A stretch of 64,000 nucleotides of DNA. It comes from Marivita lacus (GTDB lineage Bacteria > Pseudomonadota > Alphaproteobacteria > Rhodobacterales > Rhodobacteraceae). Location of the stretch: contig NZ_BMFC01000001.1 of the NCBI RefSeq assembly GCF_014637725.1, positions 904,186-968,185 on the forward strand, in the 5' to 3' direction. The notes under the pieces are model-generated. The model was not told the DNA's origin, did not search any database, and was given only the letters and a program-made list of their open reading frames with translations. Below, piece after piece: positions 28,438-36,281 of this stretch; position 1 is the first letter of the stretch, and each line of letters begins with the position of its first letter. Both the position numbers and the translations under genes were made by a program.

Positions 28438-28572
28438 ATGGCTGAACACAAGCACGGTACAATGCAAACGACCGAACAGGAAAAGACCTTTGACGGGTTC
28501 ATCCGCTGGTCTGTCAGGGTTGCGGTCTTCTCGATCGGGGTTCTGATTTTCCTCGCGATCTTCAATTCCTGA
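28438..28572 (+). CDS. aa3-type cytochrome c oxidase subunit IV
   Basis: 44 residues starting MAEHKHGTMQ, with the family-typical QEKTFDGFIRW and a single C-terminal transmembrane helix (VAVFSIGVLIFLAIFNS). This is the short alphaproteobacterial subunit IV of the aa3 oxidase, a minor membrane subunit of uncertain role. An in-frame ATG three codons upstream is less likely given the AGGGA position. The other oxidase genes are not in the window, as is usual for this isolated gene. Confidence 0.9.
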   Translation: MAEHKHGTMQTTEQEKTFDGFIRWSVRVAVFSIGVLIFLAIFNS

Positions 28573-28602
28573 GATTTCAACAGAACTTGACCAGAGGCTG
28601 AC

Positions 28603-29229
28603 ATGACCTTGTTGTCGCGCATTTTCGCCGGACTGGCGATGTTGGCCTTGGTGGGGTGTGGCGCGGGCGCTGACATGCGCCCGGATGCGTCCCCCGAAGT
28701 GATCAGCAGCGCGTCGTATCGCCATGCCGGTCCGACGGCGCTCACGCTGTACACGATGATCAACAACCGCACCGGGGCGGGGGCGCATACCAGCCTGATG
28801 ATCAATGGATCGCAGCGGGTGATCTTTGATCCAGCAGGCACGGTGCGGCTGAGCGCGGTGCCGGAGCGGGACGATGTGCTCTATGGCATCACGCCCAATG
28901 TCGCCGATTTCTATGCCAGCGCGCATGCGCGGGAGACATTTCACGTTGTGGTCCAGCGCATCGAGGTGTCGCCCGAGGTCGCGGAGCGTGCGCTGCAACT
29001 TGCCATCGCGAACGGCCCTGTCGCGTCGGCGCAATGTACTTTGAGCACGACGCGCATCCTGCGCCAGCTTCCGGGGTTCGACTCCATCGGATCGACCTGG
29101 TTTCCCAGAAGGCTGATGGAGGATTTCGAGAAACTGCCGGGGGTTCAGACCACGCGCATCTTCGAGGATGACGACGACGACAAGGCGCTTGCTGTCGCGC
29201 AGTTCGAACGGGCGCTAGCGACCCAGTGA
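28603..29229 (+). CDS. Putative lipoprotein
   Basis: 208 residues. The N-terminus has a short hydrophobic core ending in the lipobox LALVGC (Cys19), so it is probably lipid-anchored in the cell envelope. The mature part contains TALTLYTMINNRTGAGAHTSL and a stretch ending LPGFDSIGSTWFPRRLMEDF. The AHTSLMI/Cys-Ala motif arrangement (conserved His and Cys: HTSLMING, SAQCTLSTTRIL) resembles papain-like or NlpC-like hydrolase surfaces, but I cannot confirm it. Located 30 nt after the oxidase subunit IV gene. Confidence 0.75.
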   Translation: MTLLSRIFAGLAMLALVGCGAGADMRPDASPEVISSASYRHAGPTALTLYTMINNRTGAGAHTSLMINGSQRVIFDPAGTVRLSAVPERDDVLYGITPNVADFYASAHARETFHVVVQRIEVSPEVAERALQLAIANGPVASAQCTLSTTRILRQLPGFDSIGSTWFPRRLMEDFEKLPGVQTTRIFEDDDDDKALAVAQFERALATQ

Positions 29230-29235
29230 TCCGCG

Positions 29236-29559
29236 TCAGAGCAGCAGGCTGAGCGAGACCAGAACGGTCGCGCCCACGCCCATCGCGGCAAAGACGTTTT
29301 TCGTCAGATACCCGACGGCAAAGGTCGCTGCGGCAGCAGCAAGCCGCGTCGCGTCCGGCTCGCCCCCGGTTACGGTGGGCCAAAGGACCAGCGGCGCGAC
29401 CAGCGCAGGGATCACTGCAACCGCCGTGTACCGCAGGTGCCGAAGCAGCCATTCGGGCATCGCGCGATCGCCCACGAGGCCAAGGAACGCGAAGCGAAGC
29501 CCGAAACTGCCCAGACCCAGCGCGATGATGACCGTCCAGAGCTCTGTCGTGTCGGTCAT
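29236..29559 (-). CDS. azlD: AzlD family branched-chain amino acid exporter subunit
   Basis: 107 residues with about four hydrophobic segments (LWTVIIALGLGSFGLRF, HLRYTAVAVIPALVAPLV, AAAAATFAVGYLTKNVF and the C-terminus). It overlaps azlC by 4 nt, the normal arrangement. AzlD is the small partner that AzlC needs for branched-chain amino acid export (BrnFE-like). Confidence 0.9.
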   Translation of the reverse strand: MTDTTELWTVIIALGLGSFGLRFAFLGLVGDRAMPEWLLRHLRYTAVAVIPALVAPLVLWPTVTGGEPDATRLAAAAATFAVGYLTKNVFAAMGVGATVLVSLSLLL

Positions 29560-30263
29560 GGCTTGATCCCCAGCCGGGTTTCCGCTTGAGCGCCCGCAAT
29601 CATGCCGCCCAGCCCCGCCACCAGAAGGCCCATGTTGAAGGGCAGCCATGCAAAGGCCAGCGCGAGGATCACCGACACCAGTGCGGCGATCCGGTGCGCG
29701 GGCGTGCGCAGCATCGGTCCGATCATCGCCAGAAACGCGATGGGCAGCGCGAAATCGAGGCCGAGGCTGGGGGGGATGCGTTCGCCCAGCACAGCGCCGA
29801 TGAAGGTGAAGAGATACCAGGGCGGGCAGATCGGCGACATCACCCCGAGGAAATAGGCGAATTTCTCGGATGTCGTCTGATCCGGGTTGCGTTCGTAGTC
29901 GAGCACCGATTGGGCATAGGTCTGATCGACGAGGAAATACGCCGCGATCCCGCGTTTCCAAAGCGGTAGCGGCCCCAGATGCGGGGTGATCGACGCCGAA
30001 TACATCGCCATCCGCAGGTTCACCGCCAGCGCAGATGCGATGACGACCAATGTAGGCGCGTTTTCGTTCAGCAATTGCAGCGCGGTGAACTGCGCGGCGC
30101 CTGCGATCACGACGATGGAAAACCCCATGGTTTCATGCACGGCCAGCCCGGCCTCGGTTGCCAAGACGCCGAAAAGCATGGCAAAGGGACCGACAACGGC
30201 CAGGAAGGGCAAGCCGTCCCGGACGCCCCGCCAGTAGCTTGACATTGCGGTGCCTGCCGCCAT
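29556..30263 (-). CDS. azlC: AzlC family branched-chain amino acid exporter subunit
   Basis: 235 residues from the ATG giving MAAGTAMSSYWRG; GAGG lies 7 nt upstream, so the longer frame to 30326 is rejected (it would run into fdhD's promoter side). Several membrane helices, with VIAGAAQFTALQLLNENAPTL and the family's DQTYAQSVLDYERN loop. With AzlD it would export branched-chain amino acids or analogues. Divergent from fdhD. Confidence 0.93.
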   Translation of the reverse strand: MAAGTAMSSYWRGVRDGLPFLAVVGPFAMLFGVLATEAGLAVHETMGFSIVVIAGAAQFTALQLLNENAPTLVVIASALAVNLRMAMYSASITPHLGPLPLWKRGIAAYFLVDQTYAQSVLDYERNPDQTTSEKFAYFLGVMSPICPPWYLFTFIGAVLGERIPPSLGLDFALPIAFLAMIGPMLRTPAHRIAALVSVILALAFAWLPFNMGLLVAGLGGMIAGAQAETRLGIKP

Positions 30264-30325
30264 CACTGTGCCTCGTCTGCTGTGTTCGGACCGGACGTAG
30301 CCTTGGACGAGGGGAGATGCAATCA

Positions 30326-31204
30326 ATGCCGGATGACGTGTTCAGGGACTACCTCATCGCGCCCGATCCCAGCGCGCCTCGGCTGACGCGGCGGGTGGTC
30401 GGCACCGATCACACCGGGGCGAAGACCGAGATCAGCGTGGTCGAGGAACGCCCCTTGACGATTTATCTGAACGCGCAGGAAATCGTCACCGCGATGACGA
30501 TCGGTGATTATCCCGAATATCTTGCCGTTGGTTTTCTGCGCAATCAGGGCATGCTTCTGGCCGATGACGTGGTCACGCGGGTGGAGTATGACGACGACCT
30601 TGAGGTTGTCGTGGTGCGCACCGAACGGCAGACAAGCTATGAAGAGAAGGTCAAGAAAAAGACCCGCACCAGCGGTTGCGCCGTGGGCACTGTTTTTGGT
30701 GACATGATGGAAGGGTTGGACAAGGTGGTGCTGCCCGCGACAGAGCTGCGGACCTCGTGGCTTTATGCGCTGGCGCACAAGATCAACACGACGCCGTCGT
30801 TGTACCTTGAGGCGGGGGCCATTCACGGCACGGTGCTGTGTCAGGAGGATCGTCCGCTGGTCTACATGGAGGACGTGGGGCGCCACAATGCGGTAGACAA
30901 GATCGCGGGCTGGATGTTCCGCGAAGGCGTCGGGCCGAAGGACAAGATCCTCTACACCACCGGGCGGCTGACCTCGGAAATGGTGATCAAGACCGCGCTG
31001 ATGGGCATTCCGGTTCTGGCCTCGCGATCCGGCTTTACCGCCTGGGGGGTCGAAATCGCGCGGCAGGTCGGACTGACCTGCATCGGGCGGATGCGTGGCA
31101 AGCGATTTGTGTGCCTTGCCGGAGAGGACCGCCTCGTGCGCGACATGGACCCGGACGACGTGCCCGAGGAAAGCCGAAAAAGCAGTCGGAAGAGCGCGGA
31201 ATGA
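30326..31204 (+). CDS. fdhD: Formate dehydrogenase accessory sulfurtransferase FdhD
   Basis: 292 residues from the second ATG; GGGGAG is about 9 nt upstream, whereas the ATG at 30317 directly abuts it. Family motifs: VEERPLTIYLNAQEIVTAMT, the loop TRTSGCAVGT with one Cys, and MEDVGRHNAVDKIAGW. FdhD moves sulfur from the cysteine desulfurase to Mo-bis-MGD for formate dehydrogenase. Many FdhD proteins have a C-x-x-C here; this one keeps only the first Cys. First gene of fdhD-mobA-mobB-moeA. Confidence 0.94.
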   Translation: MPDDVFRDYLIAPDPSAPRLTRRVVGTDHTGAKTEISVVEERPLTIYLNAQEIVTAMTIGDYPEYLAVGFLRNQGMLLADDVVTRVEYDDDLEVVVVRTERQTSYEEKVKKKTRTSGCAVGTVFGDMMEGLDKVVLPATELRTSWLYALAHKINTTPSLYLEAGAIHGTVLCQEDRPLVYMEDVGRHNAVDKIAGWMFREGVGPKDKILYTTGRLTSEMVIKTALMGIPVLASRSGFTAWGVEIARQVGLTCIGRMRGKRFVCLAGEDRLVRDMDPDDVPEESRKSSRKSAE

Positions 31205-31833
31205 GTTTGCCTCTGGGTGTGATCCTCGCCGGCGGGTTGGCGACGCGCATGGGAGGTGGCGACAAGGCGTTGCTGCAGGTCGGTGGCAAGACGCTGTTGC
31301 AGCGGGTGATCGACCGTTTGCACCCGCAGGTGGGGGGCATGGCCTTGAATGCGAACGGCGATCCGGAGCGGTTCGGCGCGTTTGGGTTGCCGGTGCTGCC
31401 GGACAGCATCGCGGGATTCCCCGGTCCCTTGGCGGGAGTTTTGGCGGGTCTGGATTGGGCGGCGGATCAGGGGGCAGAGGCCATTGTGACCGTCGCCGCC
31501 GACACGCCGTTCTTTCCCGCCGATCTGGTGGAGGTGCTTCAACACAAGGCCCAAGGCATGACCCATCCGCTGGTGCTTGCCGCGACGCCAAAGGGCGAGG
31601 AACAGACAAAGTCCATGAGCCGCTCCGGACTGATCCGTCATCCCACATTCGGCCTCTGGCCTGTTGCTCTGCGCAATGATCTGCGCGCCGCCGTGCAGGA
31701 CGGGATCAAGAAAGTGGTGATCTGGACCGAAAAACACCACGGGCGCGAGGCGGTGTTCGACACGCACAACGGAGACCCGTTCTTCAACGTGAACACCCCC
31801 GACGACCTGAAAACAGCAGAGGCACTTGCATGA
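31201..31833 (+). CDS. mobA: Molybdenum cofactor guanylyltransferase
   Basis: 210 residues; ATG overlaps the fdhD stop (ATGA). N-terminal nucleotide-binding loop LAGGLATRMGGGDKALL and VTVAADTPFFPADLVE are the MobA signatures. It attaches GMP to molybdopterin to give MGD, the form used by DMSO reductase-family enzymes such as formate dehydrogenase. Overlaps mobB by 4 nt downstream. Confidence 0.96.
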   Translation: MSLPLGVILAGGLATRMGGGDKALLQVGGKTLLQRVIDRLHPQVGGMALNANGDPERFGAFGLPVLPDSIAGFPGPLAGVLAGLDWAADQGAEAIVTVAADTPFFPADLVEVLQHKAQGMTHPLVLAATPKGEEQTKSMSRSGLIRHPTFGLWPVALRNDLRAAVQDGIKKVVIWTEKHHGREAVFDTHNGDPFFNVNTPDDLKTAEALA

Positions 31834-32321
31834 GGATTTACGGCGTCACAGGCTGGAAGAACGCCGGAAAGACCGGGCTGATGGAGCGGCTGGTGACCGA
31901 GATCACGGAGCGCGGGATCACCGTGTCGACCGTCAAGCACGCGCATCATACCTTCGACGTGGATCACCCGGGCAAGGACAGCCACCGCCACCGCGTTGCG
32001 GGTGCGACCGAGGTGCTTCTGGCTTCGCGCAACCGGTTCGCGCTGATGCACGAATTGCGCAACGAAGAGGAACCGACGCTGGACACGCTGCTGACCAAGT
32101 TGATGCCGGTCGATCTGGTGCTGGTGGAAGGCTACAAGCGCGACCGCCATCCCAAGATCGAGGCGTTTCGCGCCGAAACTGGAAATGATTTGATTGCGCC
32201 CGGTGATCCGACCATCCGTGCCGTGGCCAGCGATACCGAGATTGATCTCGACCGGCCCGTTTTCGATTTGAACGACACCACCGCGATTGCCGATTTCATC
32301 CTGTCAGAGGTGGGGCTTTGA
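31830..32321 (+). CDS. mobB: Molybdopterin-guanine dinucleotide biosynthesis protein B
   Basis: 163 residues. Walker A GWKNAGKTGLMERLV near residue 6, then VKHAHHTFDVDHPGKDSHRHR, typical of MobB, a small GTPase that assists MobA. Overlaps mobA by ATGA and the moeA fusion by TTGA. Cytosolic. Confidence 0.95.
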   Translation: MRIYGVTGWKNAGKTGLMERLVTEITERGITVSTVKHAHHTFDVDHPGKDSHRHRVAGATEVLLASRNRFALMHELRNEEEPTLDTLLTKLMPVDLVLVEGYKRDRHPKIEAFRAETGNDLIAPGDPTIRAVASDTEIDLDRPVFDLNDTTAIADFILSEVGL

Positions 32322-34432
32322 GAGGCTTCGACACAATTGCGATTGTCGACTGGTCGGCGGGCAAACGAGCGCCCGCGCGCCCGACAAAAGACGCGATCTG
32401 GATCGGGGTGACACGCAACGGCGAAGACCTTGCGCCAGTGTATTGCCGGTCGCGGATCGAGGCCGAAGTTTGGTTGAACGGGTTCATCGAGGCAGAGGCG
32501 GAGGCGGGACTGCGCGTCCTGATCGGGTTCGATTTTCCCTTTGGGTATCCGCGCGGCTTTGTCCGGCATGTCACGGGCTCGGATGATCCGCTGGCCTTCT
32601 GGGACTGGCTCGAGGCGCGGATCACCGACAGCGAGGCGGGCGAGAACAACCGCTTTGATGTGGCGTCCGAGATCAACTGCCTGTTCGACGGGCAGGGACC
32701 GTTCTGGGGCAAACCAAGCGAGACCGGCTGGCCCGATGTGCCGTATCGCAAGGCGGGGATAAGTTATGACATTTGCGCGGAACGGCGCGCCTGTGATCTG
32801 GCGGCGAAGGCGTCGTCTTCCTGTTTTCAACTCTTCTTTAACCCGACTGTGGGAAGCCAGGCCTTGATGGGGCTTCCCATGCTCGCCCGGTTGCGGCGGC
32901 GCGCGGGTGTGGCGGTCTGGCCCTTTCAGGACTGGTCTGACGCGCAGACCGTCCTTGTTGAGATTTGGCCGGGGTTGATTGAACAGGCAGTAAAGGAGGT
33001 ACAGGGCACCGAGATCAGAGATGCCGCGCAGGTGCGGCTTTTGGCGCGAGCCTTGGCCGGGCTGTCGCCGGATGCGCTGCAGATGATGCTGAAGGATATC
33101 GGGCCGGAGGCCCGTGACGAGGCGTGGATACTGGGTGCGGGACACACTGACGAACTGATCGCGGCGGCGCGGGGCCCGGTCGCGCTGGAGCCGCCACCCC
33201 TGCGCAACGATTGTTTCGCTTTGCCTGCCGGAGTGGACTGGACGCCCGTTGATGACGCACTCGCTTTGCTGCGCGACCGGATGACCCCTGTGGTCGGTAT
33301 TGAACGCGTACCGCTGATGCAGGGGGCGGGGCGGGTTCTGGCTGTGGATATCGTGGCGACACGATCGAACCCGCCGCATCCGAACACGGCGGTGGATGGT
33401 TACGGTTTTGCCGGTTCCGCGATAGGCGATGGGCCGCAGGTCTTGCCGCTGGTGGATGGCCGTGCGGCTGCGGGTGCGCCCTTTGCCGGCTCGGTGCCCG
33501 AAGGTCACGCGATCCGCGTTCTGACCGGGGCCGACCTGCCCAATGGCGTGGACACCGTGGTTCTGGATGAAGACGTTCGTGTCGGCGACGGGCAGGTCGC
33601 CTTTCACGGTCCGCTGAAGCGCGGAGCGAACACGCGCAAGGCCGGTGAGGATGTGACTGTCGGTGATGTCGCGATCGGCGCCGGAAGGGTTCTGACACCT
33701 GCGGATTTGGCGCTGGCGGCTGCGGTCGGGCACGGCACGCTGGAGGTGCGCAAGCGACTTCGCGTGGCGGTCCTGTCCACCGGGGACGAGATCGTGGAGC
33801 CCGGAAGCGATGCCGCGGAAGGGCAGATTTACGACGCAAACCGCCCCATGTTGCTGAGCCTCTGCGCAGGTTTTGGCTTCGAAATTGTCGATATGGGCCG
33901 TGCGCGAGATGACCGGGATGCCGTGCGCGGTGCACTCGACGACGCGGCGGCGCGGGCCGATGTGATTCTGACCTCGGGCGGCGCGTCTGCGGGCGACGAA
34001 GATCATATTTCGGCACTTTTGCGCGAGACCGGCGCGATGCAGGAATGGCGGATCGCGCTGAAACCGGGACGCCCATTGGCCCTGGCACTGTGGCAGGGCG
34101 TGCCGGTCTTTGGCCTGCCGGGCAACCCGGTGGCGGCGCTGGTCTGCACGCTGATCTTTGCACGACCCGCGATGGGCGCTCTGTCGGGTGCGGGGTGGTT
34201 CGAGCCGCAGGGATTTACGCTGCCCGCCGCGTTCGAGAAACGCAAGAAACCGGGGCGGCGCGAATATCTGCGCGCCCGCATCCGCAATGGTCAGGCGGAG
34301 GTGTTCAAATCCGAAGGGTCTGGCCGGATCAGCGGGCTGAGCTGGGCCGAAGGTCTGGTCGAATTGCCCGACGGTGCTGCGCATGTCCAACCGGGCGACC
34401 CGGTGCGCTACATCCCGTTTTCGTCTTTCTGA
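32318..34432 (+). CDS. moeA: MoeA molybdotransferase fused to an N-terminal DUF429-like domain
   Basis: 704 residues, against about 400 for ordinary MoeA. Residues 1 to about 290 form an extra domain: FDTIAIVDWSAGKR at the start and LIGFDFPFGYPRGF around residue 70 resemble the DUF429/RNase H-like fold. From about residue 295 the chain is MoeA: PPHPNTAVDGYGF, STGDEIVEPG, TSGGASAGDEDH and FGLPGNPVAALVC. MoeA inserts molybdate into adenylylated molybdopterin. The TTG start overlaps mobB's stop by 4 nt. The extra domain's role is unknown; fusion with MoeA suggests it acts on cofactor or substrate delivery. Confidence 0.92.
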   Translation: MRGFDTIAIVDWSAGKRAPARPTKDAIWIGVTRNGEDLAPVYCRSRIEAEVWLNGFIEAEAEAGLRVLIGFDFPFGYPRGFVRHVTGSDDPLAFWDWLEARITDSEAGENNRFDVASEINCLFDGQGPFWGKPSETGWPDVPYRKAGISYDICAERRACDLAAKASSSCFQLFFNPTVGSQALMGLPMLARLRRRAGVAVWPFQDWSDAQTVLVEIWPGLIEQAVKEVQGTEIRDAAQVRLLARALAGLSPDALQMMLKDIGPEARDEAWILGAGHTDELIAAARGPVALEPPPLRNDCFALPAGVDWTPVDDALALLRDRMTPVVGIERVPLMQGAGRVLAVDIVATRSNPPHPNTAVDGYGFAGSAIGDGPQVLPLVDGRAAAGAPFAGSVPEGHAIRVLTGADLPNGVDTVVLDEDVRVGDGQVAFHGPLKRGANTRKAGEDVTVGDVAIGAGRVLTPADLALAAAVGHGTLEVRKRLRVAVLSTGDEIVEPGSDAAEGQIYDANRPMLLSLCAGFGFEIVDMGRARDDRDAVRGALDDAAARADVILTSGGASAGDEDHISALLRETGAMQEWRIALKPGRPLALALWQGVPVFGLPGNPVAALVCTLIFARPAMGALSGAGWFEPQGFTLPAAFEKRKKPGRREYLRARIRNGQAEVFKSEGSGRISGLSWAEGLVELPDGAAHVQPGDPVRYIPFSSF

Positions 34433-34446
34433 TAGATGCCGCGTTG

Positions 34447-34495
34447 AGATTTTTCGTACGAAAAATCTAAGGTCCTTCCCAGTAAATACTGGGAA
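34447..34495. repeat. Perfect palindrome with TTCGTACGAA core plus a second dyad
   Basis: 34447-34468 is a perfect 22-nt palindrome with core TTCGTACGAA; 34476-34495 holds a 9-bp stem TTCCCAGTA/TACTGGGAA. Both lie between the convergent moeA and 34513 genes. The same core recurs at 52686-52709. Confidence 0.85.
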
Positions 34496-34512
34496 ATCGT
34501 TAACAAATCTTC

Positions 34513-35520
34513 TTAATCGAACGTTCCCGTCACGCGACCGAGCAGCATGAACGCCCGCGCCGTGCGCGTGCTGGCCAGATCGGAAATCTCGGCGTCAGTC
34601 GCCGTGTTTTCGAACCGGGCAAAGCCCTTGTCGAACAGGCGCAGGAAATGGTGCGCCGCATCGCGAAAGATCGGGTCCTGCTTCATCCGTCCCGCAGTCA
34701 GCGCCAGCGACGAGCGGTCCCGCACCCCGCCGAGCGCCGCAATGGTGCGACCGCGTTCGCCCTTGGCAAAACGCCGCCACATCTCTGGCCGTGCCATGTC
34801 GGGTCGCAGGTCATCCATGTAGATGCCGTCCTGGCTCAGCAGGGTCAGCACGTCCTGAGCTGCCTGCACCAATTGCGCCGAAGGGCGATCCTTCAGCGCG
34901 CGGCGCAGGGCGGCGAAGCCTTCCTGATCGTCGGCGGTTTCAGGAAAATGCAGAGCGCGGATGAAATCGGGATTGGACAGGGGCGGATGCAGCGCCTCGG
35001 CCGGAGTGCCAAGGGCCAGCGTGGGTTGATCCCCGGTTTCGAGATCCGGCGCACCGGCCTGCACGGCAATCTGTGCGGCACGGGTCGAGGTGAACATCGC
35101 CAGCGTGGTCTCGGCCTTTTTCTGCAGGTCGGCGATTTCCTCGAGCTTCTTGACGATTGACGGGTGCGGCGGCTGATCGCGTCCGCCCGCCTGGCTCTGG
35201 GCAATGTAGGCGTGACGGATCGCGTCGATGGCGGTCTGCAGGCGGGCGCTTTCCTCGCGCATGATGCGGGACGACCGAGCGCCGACGGCGGCGACCCAGA
35301 TCATGCCGACGGGAAAGAAAATCACCATCATCGTCAGCAGGAAGCGCAGGCCATCCGCTCCATCATTGCCGGAAAACAGGAAAAACGCGGCCGAAATGAC
35401 CAGCCAGATCACGCTGAGCCCTGCGGCGGTCAGTTCGATCCCGCTCAGCCCGCGCGAGGCGTCGCCGGGCCGGGACTGGATCGCGCTGGGGATCGGGCGG
35501 GCGTCTTTTTGCTGTGTCAT
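34513..35520 (-). CDS. Conserved hypothetical protein with two membrane segments
   Basis: 335 residues. Two hydrophobic helices near the N-terminus (about 29-49 LTAAGLSVIWLVISAAFFLF and 60-80 FLLTMMVIFFPVGMIWVAAVG) are followed by a long helical region with coiled-coil character (RIMREESARLQTAIDAIRHAY, SIVKKLEEIADLQKKAETTL) and a globular C-terminal part. The topology places the bulk in the cytosol. Present in this form in Rhodobacteraceae as I recall; function unknown. It precedes greA's 3' end by 16 nt on the minus strand, so greA reads into it. Confidence 0.75.
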   Translation of the reverse strand: MTQQKDARPIPSAIQSRPGDASRGLSGIELTAAGLSVIWLVISAAFFLFSGNDGADGLRFLLTMMVIFFPVGMIWVAAVGARSSRIMREESARLQTAIDAIRHAYIAQSQAGGRDQPPHPSIVKKLEEIADLQKKAETTLAMFTSTRAAQIAVQAGAPDLETGDQPTLALGTPAEALHPPLSNPDFIRALHFPETADDQEGFAALRRALKDRPSAQLVQAAQDVLTLLSQDGIYMDDLRPDMARPEMWRRFAKGERGRTIAALGGVRDRSSLALTAGRMKQDPIFRDAAHHFLRLFDKGFARFENTATDAEISDLASTRTARAFMLLGRVTGTFD

Positions 35521-35536
35521 GGCGGGGTCCGACCCA

Positions 35537-36007
35537 TCAGATGTATGCGATTTTCAGCACTTCATAGGATTTGTCACCGCCCGGCGTGCGTACTTCGACG
35601 CTGTCGCCCTCGTCCTTGCCGATCAGGGCGCGGGCGATGGGTGACTTTATGTTAAGCAAGCCTTTTTCAATATTGGCCTCATGTTCGCCCACGATCTGCC
35701 AGGTCTTTTCCTCGTCAGTGTCTTCGTCCACCAGCGTGACCGTGGCACCGAACTTGATCGGGCCGGACAGCCTGGTGGGGTCGATCACCTCGACAAGGCT
35801 CAGGACACCTTCGAGTTCCTTGATCCGACCCTCGATAAAGCCCTGCTTTTCTCGCGCGGAGTGATATTCCGCGTTTTCCTTCAGGTCGCCCAGTTCGCGC
35901 GCCTCGGCGATTGCCTGGATCACGGCGGGACGCTCGGAGGATTTGAGCGTTTTCAATTCGGCTTCCAGCGCGGCGTGTCCCGCGCGGGTCATCGGTAGCT
36001 TTTCCAT
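35537..36007 (-). CDS. greA: Transcription elongation factor GreA
   Basis: 156 residues, standard size. Start ATG gives [21 protein letters not shown]; the longer frame to 36208 is not needed. The N-terminal coiled coil includes [16 protein letters not shown], the tip region with acidic residues that reach the RNA polymerase active site, and the C-terminal FKBP-like domain ends EVLKI. GreA stimulates RNA cleavage in backtracked complexes. It faces away from the ETF-QO gene across 274 nt. Confidence 0.96.
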   Translation of the reverse strand: MEKLPMTRAGHAALEAELKTLKSSERPAVIQAIAEARELGDLKENAEYHSAREKQGFIEGRIKELEGVLSLVEVIDPTRLSGPIKFGATVTLVDEDTDEEKTWQIVGEHEANIEKGLLNIKSPIARALIGKDEGDSVEVRTPGGDKSYEVLKIAYI

Positions 36008-36281
36008 GGGACGGTTCCCTCTTGGTCGGCAGAGTGAAAACTCTGGCGCCTGTTCACTTTGGCGCGGTCTAAACATGTCACTAGCGTTGGTGCAACAGTG
36101 CCCCGACCCGTTGGAGAAACGCAAGAGGCCTTGCATCTTCTCGGCAGGGGCTGGCGCATGAAAAGGCGGCAATTCCGGTGTCACTCGGGGTGTAACGCGG
36201 TGTCGCAATTGACCGGGGCAGGGCGGCGGGTTACGTCACCCTGCAGATTTTCGACAGGTGACTTTCAGGAAAGAGCCCGAC

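Noticed and set aside
32132..34390. 752-codon open frame opposite moeA
   Set aside because: Antisense shadow of MoeA and MobB; Arg/Gln/His-rich with no domain.
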